Below, in pieces: positions 1-10,051 of a stretch of DNA of 64,000 nt. The DNA lies in contig CALXWX010000001.1 in NCBI GenBank assembly GCA_944392565.1, forward strand, positions 65,444-129,443, given 5' to 3'. The position numbers and the translations under genes are program-made. The notes under the pieces were generated by a model. It ran no database searches, was not told the origin of the DNA, and saw only the letters and a program-made list of their open reading frames with translations. The DNA is from an uncultured Alphaproteobacteria bacterium (GTDB lineage Bacteria > Pseudomonadota > Alphaproteobacteria > Rs-D84). Each line of letters opens with the position of its first letter. The stretch's first letter is position 1.

Positions 1-32
1 ACTAAAAAAATAATTTGGCAAGCATATAAACA

Positions 33-60
33 CGCCCCACAATAATATTATCATGGGGCG
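33..60 (-). terminator. Hairpin downstream of the autotransporter-like gene
   Basis: A 7-bp G/C-rich stem (33-39 with 54-60) encloses a self-complementary A/T loop. It lies 27 bases past the stop codon of the leftward gene ending at 88. The following U-run is weak, so termination is likely but not certain. Confidence 0.5.
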
Positions 61-87
61 CATTGCCGGACAAAATACTAAAAATAC

Positions 88-3000
88 TTATATCCCCAAT
101 CTGTGCGTCATTTTCATCATGAATATAGATTCATTACCAAATTCAGATGTATTGTTTGGATTTACCCGATATATAAACCCAATCGCCCCATCGGTAAATT
201 CACCAAAATTATGCCGATATGTGCCGGTAAAGCGAACCTCACGCGTATCAGGGCGCAGATTTAAATCCGCGACATACATATCTGTAATATTCAAATCATA
301 TTTACCGTCATCTGTTTCAATAATTTCATAATTTGCATATGGATACTGTATTGAACCGCTGCTGATTGCCAATGGCGCCGCAACAGCAAAACTGAAATTA
401 CCGGCATCCATCCCAAACGCAAAGGCATTTGAATCAATATCGGTCATCCCCAATATAAATTGCCCCGATGCATCCGCCGTTGTACGCGCAAATGTCGACC
501 GTAATTTAAATGCCAGCACATCCATCGGCGCCCAGCGCAATTCCGTATCAACATACATCGTGTCGCCATTGCCCATATCCAGCAATCCACCCGACATCGC
601 ACCCAATAAAGTATCTGTTTCGCGCATTGTACCAACAGATGCAGAAAAACCGAATTTATCGCCATTCCACGCAATATCAGATTGCGCACCATGCACCAAC
701 CCCAAACGCGCCGGCAAATATTGCGCCGCCAATGTCGGATCACTGTCCAGCATGGTTTCGTCTGTAATCGCACCTGAAAACGCGCGCGCACCAAAAGACC
801 AACGCCCCATATTATACGCAATATCCGATGTAATCGCATTTGATGCTAAATTCAGTATCGGATTTGCCATCCCGTCAAACCGCGATGCCCCATCTGTAAA
901 ATGACGCTGATACCCGGCGGCAAAATTCCAATCACCGCGCGCATAATCCAAACGCATATTATCCAATCCATTTAAATTATCTGCATACGGCTTTTCAGAC
1001 ACAGCCATTGAAAAACCAAAATTACCAAATTGTACGCGTTGCGGTTTTTCATCACGCGTTTTAAATTCACCCAACACATCACCCATATACAACCCGCGTT
1101 TACCTGTGGCGCCCAATGCGAATTCATTTTTCCAAACACGCGGCATACTCATTTCCCCATCAATACTTTCCAGAATATCAAAGAACGGCGCACTGATTGT
1201 TGATGTACCCGAACCAAATGCCGCAGATGGACGGAACACCGTATTACTGGCGGCACGCCAATATGCATTACCATTGCCAGATACAATATTGGTTCCATCA
1301 TAATAGTAAATCTTTTTGCCTGGCGTCATTGCGCGTTCCAAATTAATCAAGCCATATCCATATACTTCGGCAAACGCGTCTAAATAATCTTGCCCCAACA
1401 ACTGATCTGCATGATAATCTGGCGGCAAAGAAAACATTTCTTTCAAATACGCAACCAAACCATCAACCGTGAATGCATTACCCGCACTGTCTGTACCCAA
1501 ATATGGTCCATCCGCGGTCAGTGCCATCAATGTAAATATTGTTTGATTACTCATGTACGGGAATGCGCCCTTTAATGCGGCAACCGCCCCGGCGGCTGAC
1601 GCGGTTGCCATTTCTGCATTTGGACCCGCCGCCGAAAAACACCATGGGTCAACACCATTTATACCCAACCCCGCGATACCACATTTACGTGATGAATATT
1701 GAATATCATCCGATGTATCATCTGGGGTACCATTATTATCAACCCACATTGATAAATACAGCGGTCCATATTCTGTACCATTTCCATAATCTTCGATAGT
1801 ATCCGCATTAACCGGTCCATCTTTCAATGGATTACTGGACGCATGCTGAACCGCAACAACCGTCATAAACAAATGTTCCAAATTATTATATATTGCCGGT
1901 GCGTAATTTTCAAATGTCGCATCCAACACAGTCAACGATTTTCCATCCCCCAAACCATATTCAAATTCCCCGGCTGGCATAATTAAGATTGGCATTCCAG
2001 ACACATAATTACCCAAAACCTCATTTGCATATTGTCCTTGCGTTTTGGGATCCGTTTCATCTTTTTCATAATAATTATTTACCAGATTAATAAACGCCGT
2101 TAATTCGTTTCCTGCCAATGAAATATACGATTCCACCCCGCCGGTATTTACATATGAAATCTTGCGTGATTCTGGATTTAATGCAGTAATTGCAATTGAT
2201 GACAATCCATTCACCAGACTGCCACTGGTGCCAATTTCATAATTTTTTGGCATTTTATATAATGTTTCAAATGTTTTTATATCAATATCTTTTAATTCTT
2301 TTTGCGCATATAAATTATTATCACTTAAAACATATACCGCATCAATCGTATTTCCACCCTTTGTATTAAAATAATAAAATCCATCCGTCCCCTTGTATAT
2401 CGCAATATCAGAAACATCTTCGCAATCCGCCGGCGTATCACTGGTGCATGTTCCCTTTAATAAAGTACTGCCCGCGCCCAGTTTATATGTTGTACCATTT
2501 ATTTCGATTGTCGGATTTGTAACACCCGCATTATCCAACGCCGACGAAATCAGATATTTTTTCCCATTTATTGTAATTGTATCACCCGAATCTATTGAAT
2601 TTGCTGTCCCAGCCACACTGTCATCAGACACCGTTCCAACGACCGCACCCTGGGTTGGATTTTCTATATCAACCCACCCCTGACCATTACCAGTTCTGTA
2701 AATTGCCAATTGGCTGTTTGGCGCAAAACCAAACAAATCCCCATATGCGCGTTCACCCGCTTCCCATCCGGCAACAATTTTTGCCAACGCCGTATCAGAC
2801 ACCGTTGCAAATGGATTCATGGCGGTGCCACTGCCCGACAAATCAAACCCATCTATTTCAGCCCCCAAATTACCACCCGATGGCTTGTTATAATTTGCAT
2901 ATTTATCCGCAGAACTGGGGTCCGCACTTACAGATGTTGATGTTGCCCACAAAATACCTTCAGCGGTGCGTCCCGCTGACCCTGATGGATTTACACCATT

Positions 3001-3873
3001 TGCCGTAATTAATGCTGTGCGTATCGGTTGCCCCCCACCGGTTAAATTTTCAACCTTTACCGGATTTCTGGAACTGTCACGAAAAGTATACTGACCCATA
3101 TATCCATTTGCGAACGATGAATAGCCATGCATTAATAATAAATAGTTCTGCATTGTTGACGGCAATCCATCAACAACATAGTTATTTGATGGCTGATCGA
3201 TCGGTCTGAAATAATTGTAATCCAATTCACGAATACCGCCCGCCGATGGATTCCATTGTTGCAGATTTGCCAGATATGCCGACTGGCTATACGCAATTTC
3301 ACCATCTGATGTAAAATACGCCGGACCAATTGGTATCGATTCCGTTGAACTGGTTGTTCCATCGCCACCGCCGCCATCACCCTGTCCCGGTCTGTTGCCA
3401 CCACCGCTGCCTGAATTAGCATTTTCATTTCCCGGATCCAGCCAATCGGTCAGCAAGAACAGCCCCCCTACAACAACGGCGGCACCTGCCGCCGCCAATG
3501 CAATATTCTGGGCGGACGATAGCCCACTGAACAAACCCCCACTGTCTGTATCAGGCTTGTTTCTGGCTTCATATTGTTTTATCTGGCGATCACACTGGGA
3601 CGCATCTGCCCCATACATCTGTAAAATTTGCGCCGCCCGCAAATCATTATTCATCAGCGCCGTACAGACCAGCGACAACCCCGTGCTGTCCACATAGTTA
3701 ACATTTGCCCCACTGTTAATCAGCGCCTGGACCTGTTGAATATCGGCATTTTTTGCCGCCGACAACAACTGTGCCGCCACCATAAATTCATTATTCACAG
3801 TCGCTGCCGATGCCACAAACGCAGTTGCCGGAACCAAAAACAATGCAAACAAAAAAATTCTGATATATTTCAT
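88..3873 (-). CDS. Autotransporter-like protein with N-terminal ankyrin-type repeats and a degenerate subtilase (S8) passenger
   Basis: A 1261-residue protein starting at the ATG at 3873 (preceded by AGAGAG); an earlier in-frame ATG at 3909 would bury the signal peptide. Order: signal peptide (1-24, ending ASA), a short ankyrin-like stretch (about 33-95, with SGANVNYVDSTG), a hydrophobic segment (121-142), a Gly/Asn/Ser-rich linker (150-175), a subtilase-like region (about 285-790), and a C-terminal beta-barrel-like region (from about 960). The subtilase relation rests on GFAPNSQLAIYR (near 381-392), PILIMPAGE (near 628-636) and MATASAAGAVAALK (near 755-768). At the aligned positions the catalytic Ser is Glu754, the His is replaced in AKIVAG, and the oxyanion Asn is Glu. 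It is therefore probably a non-catalytic surface protein. The last residue is Ile, not the usual Phe. Domain assignment is by eye. Confidence 0.75.
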   Translation of the reverse strand: MKYIRIFLFALFLVPATAFVASAATVNNEFMVAAQLLSAAKNADIQQVQALINSGANVNYVDSTGLSLVCTALMNNDLRAAQILQMYGADASQCDRQIKQYEARNKPDTDSGGLFSGLSSAQNIALAAAGAAVVVGGLFLLTDWLDPGNENANSGSGGGNRPGQGDGGGGDGTTSSTESIPIGPAYFTSDGEIAYSQSAYLANLQQWNPSAGGIRELDYNYFRPIDQPSNNYVVDGLPSTMQNYLLLMHGYSSFANGYMGQYTFRDSSRNPVKVENLTGGGQPIRTALITANGVNPSGSAGRTAEGILWATSTSVSADPSSADKYANYNKPSGGNLGAEIDGFDLSGSGTAMNPFATVSDTALAKIVAGWEAGERAYGDLFGFAPNSQLAIYRTGNGQGWVDIENPTQGAVVGTVSDDSVAGTANSIDSGDTITINGKKYLISSALDNAGVTNPTIEINGTTYKLGAGSTLLKGTCTSDTPADCEDVSDIAIYKGTDGFYYFNTKGGNTIDAVYVLSDNNLYAQKELKDIDIKTFETLYKMPKNYEIGTSGSLVNGLSSIAITALNPESRKISYVNTGGVESYISLAGNELTAFINLVNNYYEKDETDPKTQGQYANEVLGNYVSGMPILIMPAGEFEYGLGDGKSLTVLDATFENYAPAIYNNLEHLFMTVVAVQHASSNPLKDGPVNADTIEDYGNGTEYGPLYLSMWVDNNGTPDDTSDDIQYSSRKCGIAGLGINGVDPWCFSAAGPNAEMATASAAGAVAALKGAFPYMSNQTIFTLMALTADGPYLGTDSAGNAFTVDGLVAYLKEMFSLPPDYHADQLLGQDYLDAFAEVYGYGLINLERAMTPGKKIYYYDGTNIVSGNGNAYWRAASNTVFRPSAAFGSGTSTISAPFFDILESIDGEMSMPRVWKNEFALGATGKRGLYMGDVLGEFKTRDEKPQRVQFGNFGFSMAVSEKPYADNLNGLDNMRLDYARGDWNFAAGYQRHFTDGASRFDGMANPILNLASNAITSDIAYNMGRWSFGARAFSGAITDETMLDSDPTLAAQYLPARLGLVHGAQSDIAWNGDKFGFSASVGTMRETDTLLGAMSGGLLDMGNGDTMYVDTELRWAPMDVLAFKLRSTFARTTADASGQFILGMTDIDSNAFAFGMDAGNFSFAVAAPLAISSGSIQYPYANYEIIETDDGKYDLNITDMYVADLNLRPDTREVRFTGTYRHNFGEFTDGAIGFIYRVNPNNTSEFGNESIFMMKMTHRLGI

Positions 3874-3924
3874 AAAAATTCTCTCTGTACACCTAATCTT
3901 AACACACAATTAAAATCTATGTCT

Positions 3925-3961
3925 AGAAAAAAAAAACAGTCCATCAAACGATGAACTGTTT
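3925..3961 (-). terminator. Rho-independent terminator
   Basis: Stem AACAGT (3935-3940) pairs with ACTGTT (3955-3960) and extends through CATC/GATG. On the minus strand it is followed by a long U-run. It ends the leftward gene at 3986-4738. Confidence 0.8.
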
Positions 3962-3985
3962 ATACATAAACATATCAATCAAGAA

Positions 3986-4738
3986 TTAACGCACGCGACG
4001 ATATGTTTTTACTTTTCTGATAATAACCGTGCTGGCGCCGTACGATTTGTTTGCCGGGACACGCACAGTATCTGCCGGCGCGCGATTGCCATAATAATGG
4101 ACATCACCATTAATAACGGTAATATTACCATTATTACTAGACCCATCATCTATATTAATAACCGTATTATTTTGCACCGGTTTGTCATCAGACACATAAA
4201 CAACGACCGTATCTCTTACTGGTGGTTGCGGCTGTGGCTGTGGTTGCGGCTGTGGCTGTGGATTTGGACGCGGCGGACGCTGACCTGAATTATTTTGTCC
4301 CCCACATGCACAGTCTCTTATACTGTCCAATTTTTCCCCATTTTGACGAACTAACTGTTTTATAGTATCCGTATCGGCATGCACATCACGAACATCTTCA
4401 TGCACGATTTCCAATGTATCCCGTATTGCACCAACTGTGCCACGCACATCGCGAACATCGCGATTTGTTGAATCAGCGATGCTGATTATCTGTTCAGTAT
4501 TTTGATTTATACGGTTCAACGCGCCATCGTTCTGTTCTTCTGCCCTGTCTGCACGACTGCATTGCGACATACCAAACACCAATGCCGCCGCCAACAGCGC
4601 ACTCATTCCACACATAACCGGCCAAAAGAATTTACCTTTTTTCGACGGTGCCGGTGTTTCTGGCGTTGATGATTCACGACCATCACCCTCTTCTGGTTCT
4701 GGTACAGGATCAATAATATCTTCTCTATCTTCACTCAT
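3986..4738 (-). CDS. Membrane-anchored coiled-coil protein with Pro-Gln linker, unknown function
   Basis: A 250-residue protein. The ATG at 4738 is chosen because AAGGGAAG lies just upstream; an in-frame ATG at 4783 has none and sits at the promoter. The N-terminus is acidic and Pro-rich (about 1-35), followed by one transmembrane helix (about 36-57, FFWPVMCGMSALLAAALVFG). Next come a heptad-like region rich in Asp, Arg and Val (about 65-140), a small DCACGG Cys cluster, a Pro-Gln repeat linker, and an Asn/Val-rich beta-type tail ending in KVKTYRRVR. The layout suggests a cytoplasmic N-terminus and a periplasmic stalk that reaches into the wall. No family was recognised. It has its own promoter (4768-4796) and terminator. 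Confidence 0.7.
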   Translation of the reverse strand: MSEDREDIIDPVPEPEEGDGRESSTPETPAPSKKGKFFWPVMCGMSALLAAALVFGMSQCSRADRAEEQNDGALNRINQNTEQIISIADSTNRDVRDVRGTVGAIRDTLEIVHEDVRDVHADTDTIKQLVRQNGEKLDSIRDCACGGQNNSGQRPPRPNPQPQPQPQPQPQPPVRDTVVVYVSDDKPVQNNTVINIDDGSSNNGNITVINGDVHYYGNRAPADTVRVPANKSYGASTVIIRKVKTYRRVR

Positions 4739-4767
4739 TTTGCTTCCCTTTGTTATTTTACATTTAC

Positions 4768-4796
4768 AATATAGACAAAACAAAACATTTTGTCAA
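4768..4796 (-). promoter_or_regulatory. Sigma-70-type promoter for the coiled-coil gene
   Basis: On the minus strand TTGACA (complement of 4791-4796), a 17-bp spacer, and TATATT (complement of 4768-4773). It reads into the gene starting at 4738. Confidence 0.75.
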
Positions 4797-4869
4797 GTAC
4801 AAAAGTCAAAATTAATTTTTTTTCTTTTATACACAAATGTTTTTTGATATAATTTTGCACAAGAGAGAA

Positions 4870-5736
4870 ATGAAACCAACCAAACTATTTTTTATACTTG
4901 GAATATCGATATGCCCGGCAATTGCGAACGCGGCATCGTGTTCTGTGGCAAATTTGACCCGATGCCTGGATTCTGCATGTGCGATAAATGTATCATCGAA
5001 TCCGGCGGCACGGTGCCAGTATTGCGGCACATCCAGTGCCGGCACACCACCGACCAATTCCGGCATGCGCAGTTTGTCGCTGGGTGCATCCGCCCGTTAT
5101 ACACTCAGTGAAGATGAACTGGACGATGCCCCAAACGACCCGGGGCAGCGTTATGCATGGGCAACCGTACAATGTATTAAAAAGGTTGATGGCTGTACCC
5201 CGGACGATGTATCTGATAATTACGACAAATTAATTGAACAATCATGCCGCGCCGCGGGGGTCAGTGCGCAATACGCATCCACATTATCCGAACGCGAAAA
5301 AACGGTCAGCAAATCAACATGCGAAACCAACATCCGTGCATGCCTGGTTGCGACAAACAGATGTGGCGCCGATTACAGCGCATGTGAAACAAATGCTGAT
5401 TTTGATAACTTTTTTGCCGCATGCAGTGTCCAGGCATCCGGTTGTGATGACTATATATCCGACATTCGCAGTGAATTGATTGCCGCGCGCGATTCTGCAA
5501 TTGAAAACGCGGACAGGGTTTTGGCATCAATTGTTGCAAATTATCAAACTGCGCGCGCGCAGAAATTAACCAGCGCGCAAAATGGATGTACTGATAATTC
5601 TGCGCGCGATGCATGCATTGAAACTGTTTGCGAAAATAATATGCCAAACAAATGTGGTGATGGTTATGAATCCGAACGCGCCAGTGCGACACAATTGTGC
5701 GAATTCTATGACACCGCATGCGCATTACTTGACTAA
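4870..5736 (+). CDS. Secreted Cys-rich repeat protein
   Basis: A 288-residue protein. The ATG at 4870 follows AAGAGAG and begins a clear signal peptide ending AIANA; the upstream ATG at 4837 lies in the promoter (TATAAT at 4848-4853). The mature part carries many cysteines. One segment, CETNIRACLVATNRCGADY followed by SAC, fits C-x6-C-x6-C-G-x-D-Y-x2-C, a motif that recurs in the proteins at 5757-7286 and 19660-22527. The Cys pairs imply periplasmic or surface disulfides. It is the first of three plus-strand secreted genes; 20 bases separate it from the next. No known family was recognised. Confidence 0.75.
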   Translation: MKPTKLFFILGISICPAIANAASCSVANLTRCLDSACAINVSSNPAARCQYCGTSSAGTPPTNSGMRSLSLGASARYTLSEDELDDAPNDPGQRYAWATVQCIKKVDGCTPDDVSDNYDKLIEQSCRAAGVSAQYASTLSEREKTVSKSTCETNIRACLVATNRCGADYSACETNADFDNFFAACSVQASGCDDYISDIRSELIAARDSAIENADRVLASIVANYQTARAQKLTSAQNGCTDNSARDACIETVCENNMPNKCGDGYESERASATQLCEFYDTACALLD

Positions 5737-5756
5737 CCGGATGTATACAAACGCAT

Positions 5757-7286
5757 ATGAAACATACATTTGAAAATCTTTGCCATAAAAATCCATCATC
5801 CCGCGCGGCGGGCATAACGACATGCGCGGCAATTATTGCGATTTTAACAGGGACCGCTGATGCCGCGGTGGTTTCGCGTGGCACTGCAACCGTATCGGCG
5901 CGCCCGACAAAGGCAACACGCATGAACATAACCGGACGCATGCCAACAATGACGGCACCCAGCACCAGCACATCTGGCACAACAAATTCGACAACATCAG
6001 AATCCGACACAACGGCTGATACCAGCGACGATACCGATGAACCAGATTACGAAATCGAAAACAAATCGTCACAATTCGATTCGGTTTTATCAACCGCCAG
6101 TACAAACCAAATAACCGATTCATCCACCGATTCATTGGCACAAATGATCCAGGCCCAGCGCGCCGCACTGGACGCGCAAAGTGCAATAACAACGGCAACG
6201 GCATCGATTGCCAGTGGTCAAAGTGCATGTGACATTGGTCTGCGTCAGTGCATGATACAAAAATGCGGTCAAAATTTTTACGATTGCCGTGGCGATACTG
6301 ATACCACATGGGGCAATAAAATGGACGCATGCCGCAATGATATTGATGCATCGTGTACCGGCGAAGAATACCGTTTGTTTTCAGCTGAAATCAAGGCTGA
6401 TCGTGATATGAACGCGCGCCTGGCATCATACAACGCGGTTATTGATTGCGGAAATCGGTATAACGATTGTATTATAACCGAATGCGGCACAACATTCAGT
6501 AAATGCCTGGGCAAATCTGCCGGGGACGCGGCGATTGCAAAATGCGAAAAAATTGCCGACGAATGTACACAGCAAGACAGCGGTCTGGCATCACGCGCAA
6601 TGTCCGTATTTGGCGCCCTGCGCCAGGATGCTGAGGTTCAGGTCCAACGCGATGAACAGCGTCTGTACGATCTGCGTGATCAGATGCGCGAACAATGCCG
6701 CATGTTGGGCGCAACATTGGATGAACGCAGTTTGGATTGCGTATTCACGGTCGAATTCTATGCGGGCGATGATTCAACACTGTACGCATCGAAAAAGGCA
6801 TATGCCGGTGGTGTATTTGACTGTACCCCAAATTGGTTTGGCATTGATATAACAACATTTATGGAAAATGCATATCGTTTAACACGCAGCCAGACATCCG
6901 CATCTGCATCATTGCTGGGTTCGGGCGTTGGTGTTGCGGCGGGTGCAATTGCATCGGGCGCAATTGATCGTGCAATCGACCGGCAGCGGGCTGAAAACGC
7001 CCTGAAAGACGCCCAGGCAGAACACAACGAAAACTTTGGCGATAAATCCGCCGCCGATACAGCCCCCGAAACAACAGATAAATCAACCCCTGATGATGAC
7101 GATGAGGATGCGGACGACGCAACACCCGCTGCCGCCACCCCTGGGAATGAAAGCGTGAGTGACCAAGGCACTGATGACCCAGAATCTGAAGAAGAAGAAG
7201 AATCTGAACAACCAGCTCAAGAAAAAGAAATAGAATCTGACACAAATACCGGAAACCGCAGCGTTGCCCCCAGACCACAACAATAA
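5757..7286 (+). CDS. Secreted Cys-rich repeat protein with acidic C-terminal tail
   Basis: A 509-residue protein with an N-terminal signal peptide (through about residue 37, TGTADA). A Thr/Ser-rich low-complexity stretch (about 40-100) follows. Two Cys modules come next: CDIGLRQCMIQKCGQNFYDC and CGNRYNDCIITECGTTFSKC, both C-x6-C-x4-C-G-x2-F-x2-C. A glycine/alanine hydrophobic segment near residues 382-400 could be a membrane hairpin. The last 90 residues are very acidic (Asp/Glu/Pro). There is no clear ribosome-binding site ahead of the ATG, and the gene starts 20 bases after the previous stop, so translational coupling is possible. Confidence 0.75.
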   Translation: MKHTFENLCHKNPSSRAAGITTCAAIIAILTGTADAAVVSRGTATVSARPTKATRMNITGRMPTMTAPSTSTSGTTNSTTSESDTTADTSDDTDEPDYEIENKSSQFDSVLSTASTNQITDSSTDSLAQMIQAQRAALDAQSAITTATASIASGQSACDIGLRQCMIQKCGQNFYDCRGDTDTTWGNKMDACRNDIDASCTGEEYRLFSAEIKADRDMNARLASYNAVIDCGNRYNDCIITECGTTFSKCLGKSAGDAAIAKCEKIADECTQQDSGLASRAMSVFGALRQDAEVQVQRDEQRLYDLRDQMREQCRMLGATLDERSLDCVFTVEFYAGDDSTLYASKKAYAGGVFDCTPNWFGIDITTFMENAYRLTRSQTSASASLLGSGVGVAAGAIASGAIDRAIDRQRAENALKDAQAEHNENFGDKSAADTAPETTDKSTPDDDDEDADDATPAAATPGNESVSDQGTDDPESEEEEESEQPAQEKEIESDTNTGNRSVAPRPQQ

Positions 7287-7294
7287 TAAACAAA

Positions 7295-10048
7295 GTGAAG
7301 AAAATATTTACAACAATCTTTGCCGTTTTATTCACCCTGCCCGCATTGGCAGACAAAACAATTACGGGAACGGTTGTTGACGCTGATACAAACGACATAT
7401 TAATTGGTGCAACAATCAGGGCAACAGATAATCTTAACATCGGAGCAATATCTGACCATAATGGATTTTTTCACCTGGAGGCACCAAACACAACAACACA
7501 AATTATAATATCATACATAGGATATGAGCCGGAAACTGTTAATGTACCCCCTAATAATAACATGGGTGATGTAAAATTAACTCCAACTTCTCTAGCTTTA
7601 GAAGAGGCTGTTATTGTCGGAAACTTTATCAGTAAGGACTGCAATGCAGAACAACTGAATGCAGTCAATGCAAAGTCCGGCAAAACGGCAATTGACGAGG
7701 CTGGCAAAATATACTGCGTCCCCGATTCATGCGTATATGGATACAAGTATGATCGACGCAAAAAAACATGCGATAAACTAAATTGCACTGGGCGCTATAA
7801 ATTAAATGCCGATGGTGACGATTGCGAAGATAAGGATGGCAAAGCATGTACCGAATATAACGATTCAAATGCAACAAAGGCAGAATATGAATGGGACGGC
7901 AATGATTTAAATTGCAAAATAACAAAATGCAACAAAAACTATGTCCCCAGTGACGATGGCACCAAATGCGAACTTAGCGAGGGTCCCTGTACCCCAGACC
8001 AACTGGAAAAAATTGAACATGCAACTGCTGGTGAATTAAAAAACAAAATATGCTATGTTACTGAATGTGATTCTGGATATAAAGTAAATAAAAAGACAAA
8101 TAGATGCGATGAACTAAATTGCACTGGGCGCTATAAATTAAATGCCGATGGTGATGACTGTGAAGACCAGGTTGGCAAAGAATGTAAATCCAGCGATACA
8201 AACGCAAAAAAGTCTGAATACAAATGGATAAACAAAGAACTGGTTTGCGTTATACAGAAATGCGTGGATGGTTATTTACCAAACGACAATGGCACCGCCT
8301 GCGAAAAAAGTGAGGGGCTATGTTCCGACGAACAATTAAAAATGATTGAACACGCAACCGCGGGCGAATTAAAGAAGGGTATTTGCCACGCCACCGCATG
8401 CGATGGCGGATATGAACCATCCGATGGAAAATGTGTTGCGATTTCTGGCGATTGCGACCCAATGCCCGAACACGCCACCGCGGCACATCGCGAATGGGAC
8501 ACAACAACAAATACTGAAATTTGCATAATTGACAGATGCGGCGACGAATACCGCCCCAGCAATGACCGGCGCAGCTGTATCCGCCCAACATTAACCGAAG
8601 AAGAATCCCAGAAAAAGATAGAAGAACTGCAAAAGAATGCGGACGCAATGCGGGAAACAGAACAATCCACCGCAAATAAATTATTGGGTGGTGCATCAAT
8701 TGCGGCGACGGGTATTGGTGGAATGCAATTGGCATCGGCAATTGCTGAAAATCGTGCGGATGACGCAGCTGAACGCGATATGGCGGCATATCTGGCAACA
8801 TTCCGCTGTGATTATGGTCAGGGTCGCAATATTATGGGCGGCGAAACAGATGTTCAATTACCCGGTGGGAATAATTTAATTGAACTAAAACAACAATTTA
8901 TGGAACTGGCGGCGGATTTAAAGGTTCGTAAAGATGCACTGGAAATGACACCCGGTATTGAGTCAGAGGTAATATTAGACAGCGCAAACATGGGACTGTA
9001 TGACGATGAATCATTGGGCATAACGGACGGTGCGTATACATCACTGTCGCGTGCATTATCAGACCCGGACGGCGCCGATGCCGCCGAATGGGCACAGCAG
9101 CGTTCGGACACAAAATCACAATTAACAACCGGTGCGGTTATGGCGGGCGTGGGTATTGTTGGTGGTGTGGTTGGCAATTTACTGATAAATCGTGATGCAC
9201 CGGATGAAAAATCTGATGAAATAAACCTGAAATACGAACCATTAAAGAAATTACGCGATGATACAGAAAAATTACCAGATAACAGCGTTGGCGCCCAATG
9301 CCCATCCGACGCAACCGGCACATATCCAGATTGCGAATGTACAGATACGAAACATGTATATAATGGTACTGCCAACAAATGCGAAGAATGTACGGGTGAC
9401 AAAGTCGCAATAACCAGCACAACATGTGGTTGTCCAGACGGTACAATATCAAGCACGGACGATACATGCATAGAACGACAAACCGGTAGAACACCAGAAT
9501 GTAATCCAGATACCCCAAATATCAAAGTAGATCTAGCCACAGGCAAATGTTTATGTATAAATGGCTATATATTAACAGACGCCAAAACATGTGAATGTCC
9601 CGACGATACACATAAAATCCTCCAAAACGGAGTATGTGTAGAAAAAACAGGCCAACAAATCACAATTCCAGAATGCGCCATTCTACCAGCAGAAAACTTA
9701 TTCGCTTTAAACAGCGCTCAGTTAACTGACGGCGCATTACTGGCAATTGGTGAATTTGCTGGCGATGTAAAAAACGCCCAAGGGGATGATAAAATTTATT
9801 GTATAACGGTTAACGGTTATACAGATACATCTGGAACGGAGACATATAACCAGAGATTGTCAACACAACGGGCAGAGGCTGTAAAAACGGCTTTGATAAA
9901 AGCAAAAATTCCAGAAACCAATATCCAGGCAAATGGTTATGGTGAAACAAATTGTAAATACGAGAACGGTAAACTTGTCCCCGATGGTATACGATATAAA
10001 AACTGTCGCCGGGTTGAAATCGGATTTTCACCAAATGCATGCCAATAA
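7295..10048 (+). CDS. Secreted fusion: carboxypeptidase-regulatory-like domain, Cys-rich repeats, OmpA C-terminal domain
   Basis: A 917-residue protein starting with GTG at 7295, nine bases after the preceding stop. Signal peptide (1-19, ending ALA) precedes a CarboxypepD_reg-like beta-sandwich (about 22-105, with GTVVDADTNDILIGA and ISYIGYEP), a domain typical of Bacteroidota TonB receptors. EGF-like Cys modules follow, with LNCTGRYKLNADGDDCED present twice almost unchanged. Hydrophobic Gly/Ala segments lie in the middle. The C-terminus is an OmpA-like domain (about 790-917) with NGYTDTSG, LSTQRAEAVK and CRRVEIGF; the peptidoglycan-contacting Asp and Arg are kept. It probably links the outer surface to the wall. 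Confidence 0.85.
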   Translation: MKKIFTTIFAVLFTLPALADKTITGTVVDADTNDILIGATIRATDNLNIGAISDHNGFFHLEAPNTTTQIIISYIGYEPETVNVPPNNNMGDVKLTPTSLALEEAVIVGNFISKDCNAEQLNAVNAKSGKTAIDEAGKIYCVPDSCVYGYKYDRRKKTCDKLNCTGRYKLNADGDDCEDKDGKACTEYNDSNATKAEYEWDGNDLNCKITKCNKNYVPSDDGTKCELSEGPCTPDQLEKIEHATAGELKNKICYVTECDSGYKVNKKTNRCDELNCTGRYKLNADGDDCEDQVGKECKSSDTNAKKSEYKWINKELVCVIQKCVDGYLPNDNGTACEKSEGLCSDEQLKMIEHATAGELKKGICHATACDGGYEPSDGKCVAISGDCDPMPEHATAAHREWDTTTNTEICIIDRCGDEYRPSNDRRSCIRPTLTEEESQKKIEELQKNADAMRETEQSTANKLLGGASIAATGIGGMQLASAIAENRADDAAERDMAAYLATFRCDYGQGRNIMGGETDVQLPGGNNLIELKQQFMELAADLKVRKDALEMTPGIESEVILDSANMGLYDDESLGITDGAYTSLSRALSDPDGADAAEWAQQRSDTKSQLTTGAVMAGVGIVGGVVGNLLINRDAPDEKSDEINLKYEPLKKLRDDTEKLPDNSVGAQCPSDATGTYPDCECTDTKHVYNGTANKCEECTGDKVAITSTTCGCPDGTISSTDDTCIERQTGRTPECNPDTPNIKVDLATGKCLCINGYILTDAKTCECPDDTHKILQNGVCVEKTGQQITIPECAILPAENLFALNSAQLTDGALLAIGEFAGDVKNAQGDDKIYCITVNGYTDTSGTETYNQRLSTQRAEAVKTALIKAKIPETNIQANGYGETNCKYENGKLVPDGIRYKNCRRVEIGFSPNACQ

Positions 10049-10051
10049 ATA

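Noticed and set aside
5306-6010. Long open frame on the minus strand
   Set aside because: It lies entirely opposite two well-supported secreted genes, is rich in His, Arg, Met and Cys from antisense codons, and has no ribosome-binding site.
8854-9546. 230-codon minus-strand frame
   Set aside because: Antisense to the OmpA fusion gene; composition reflects the other strand.
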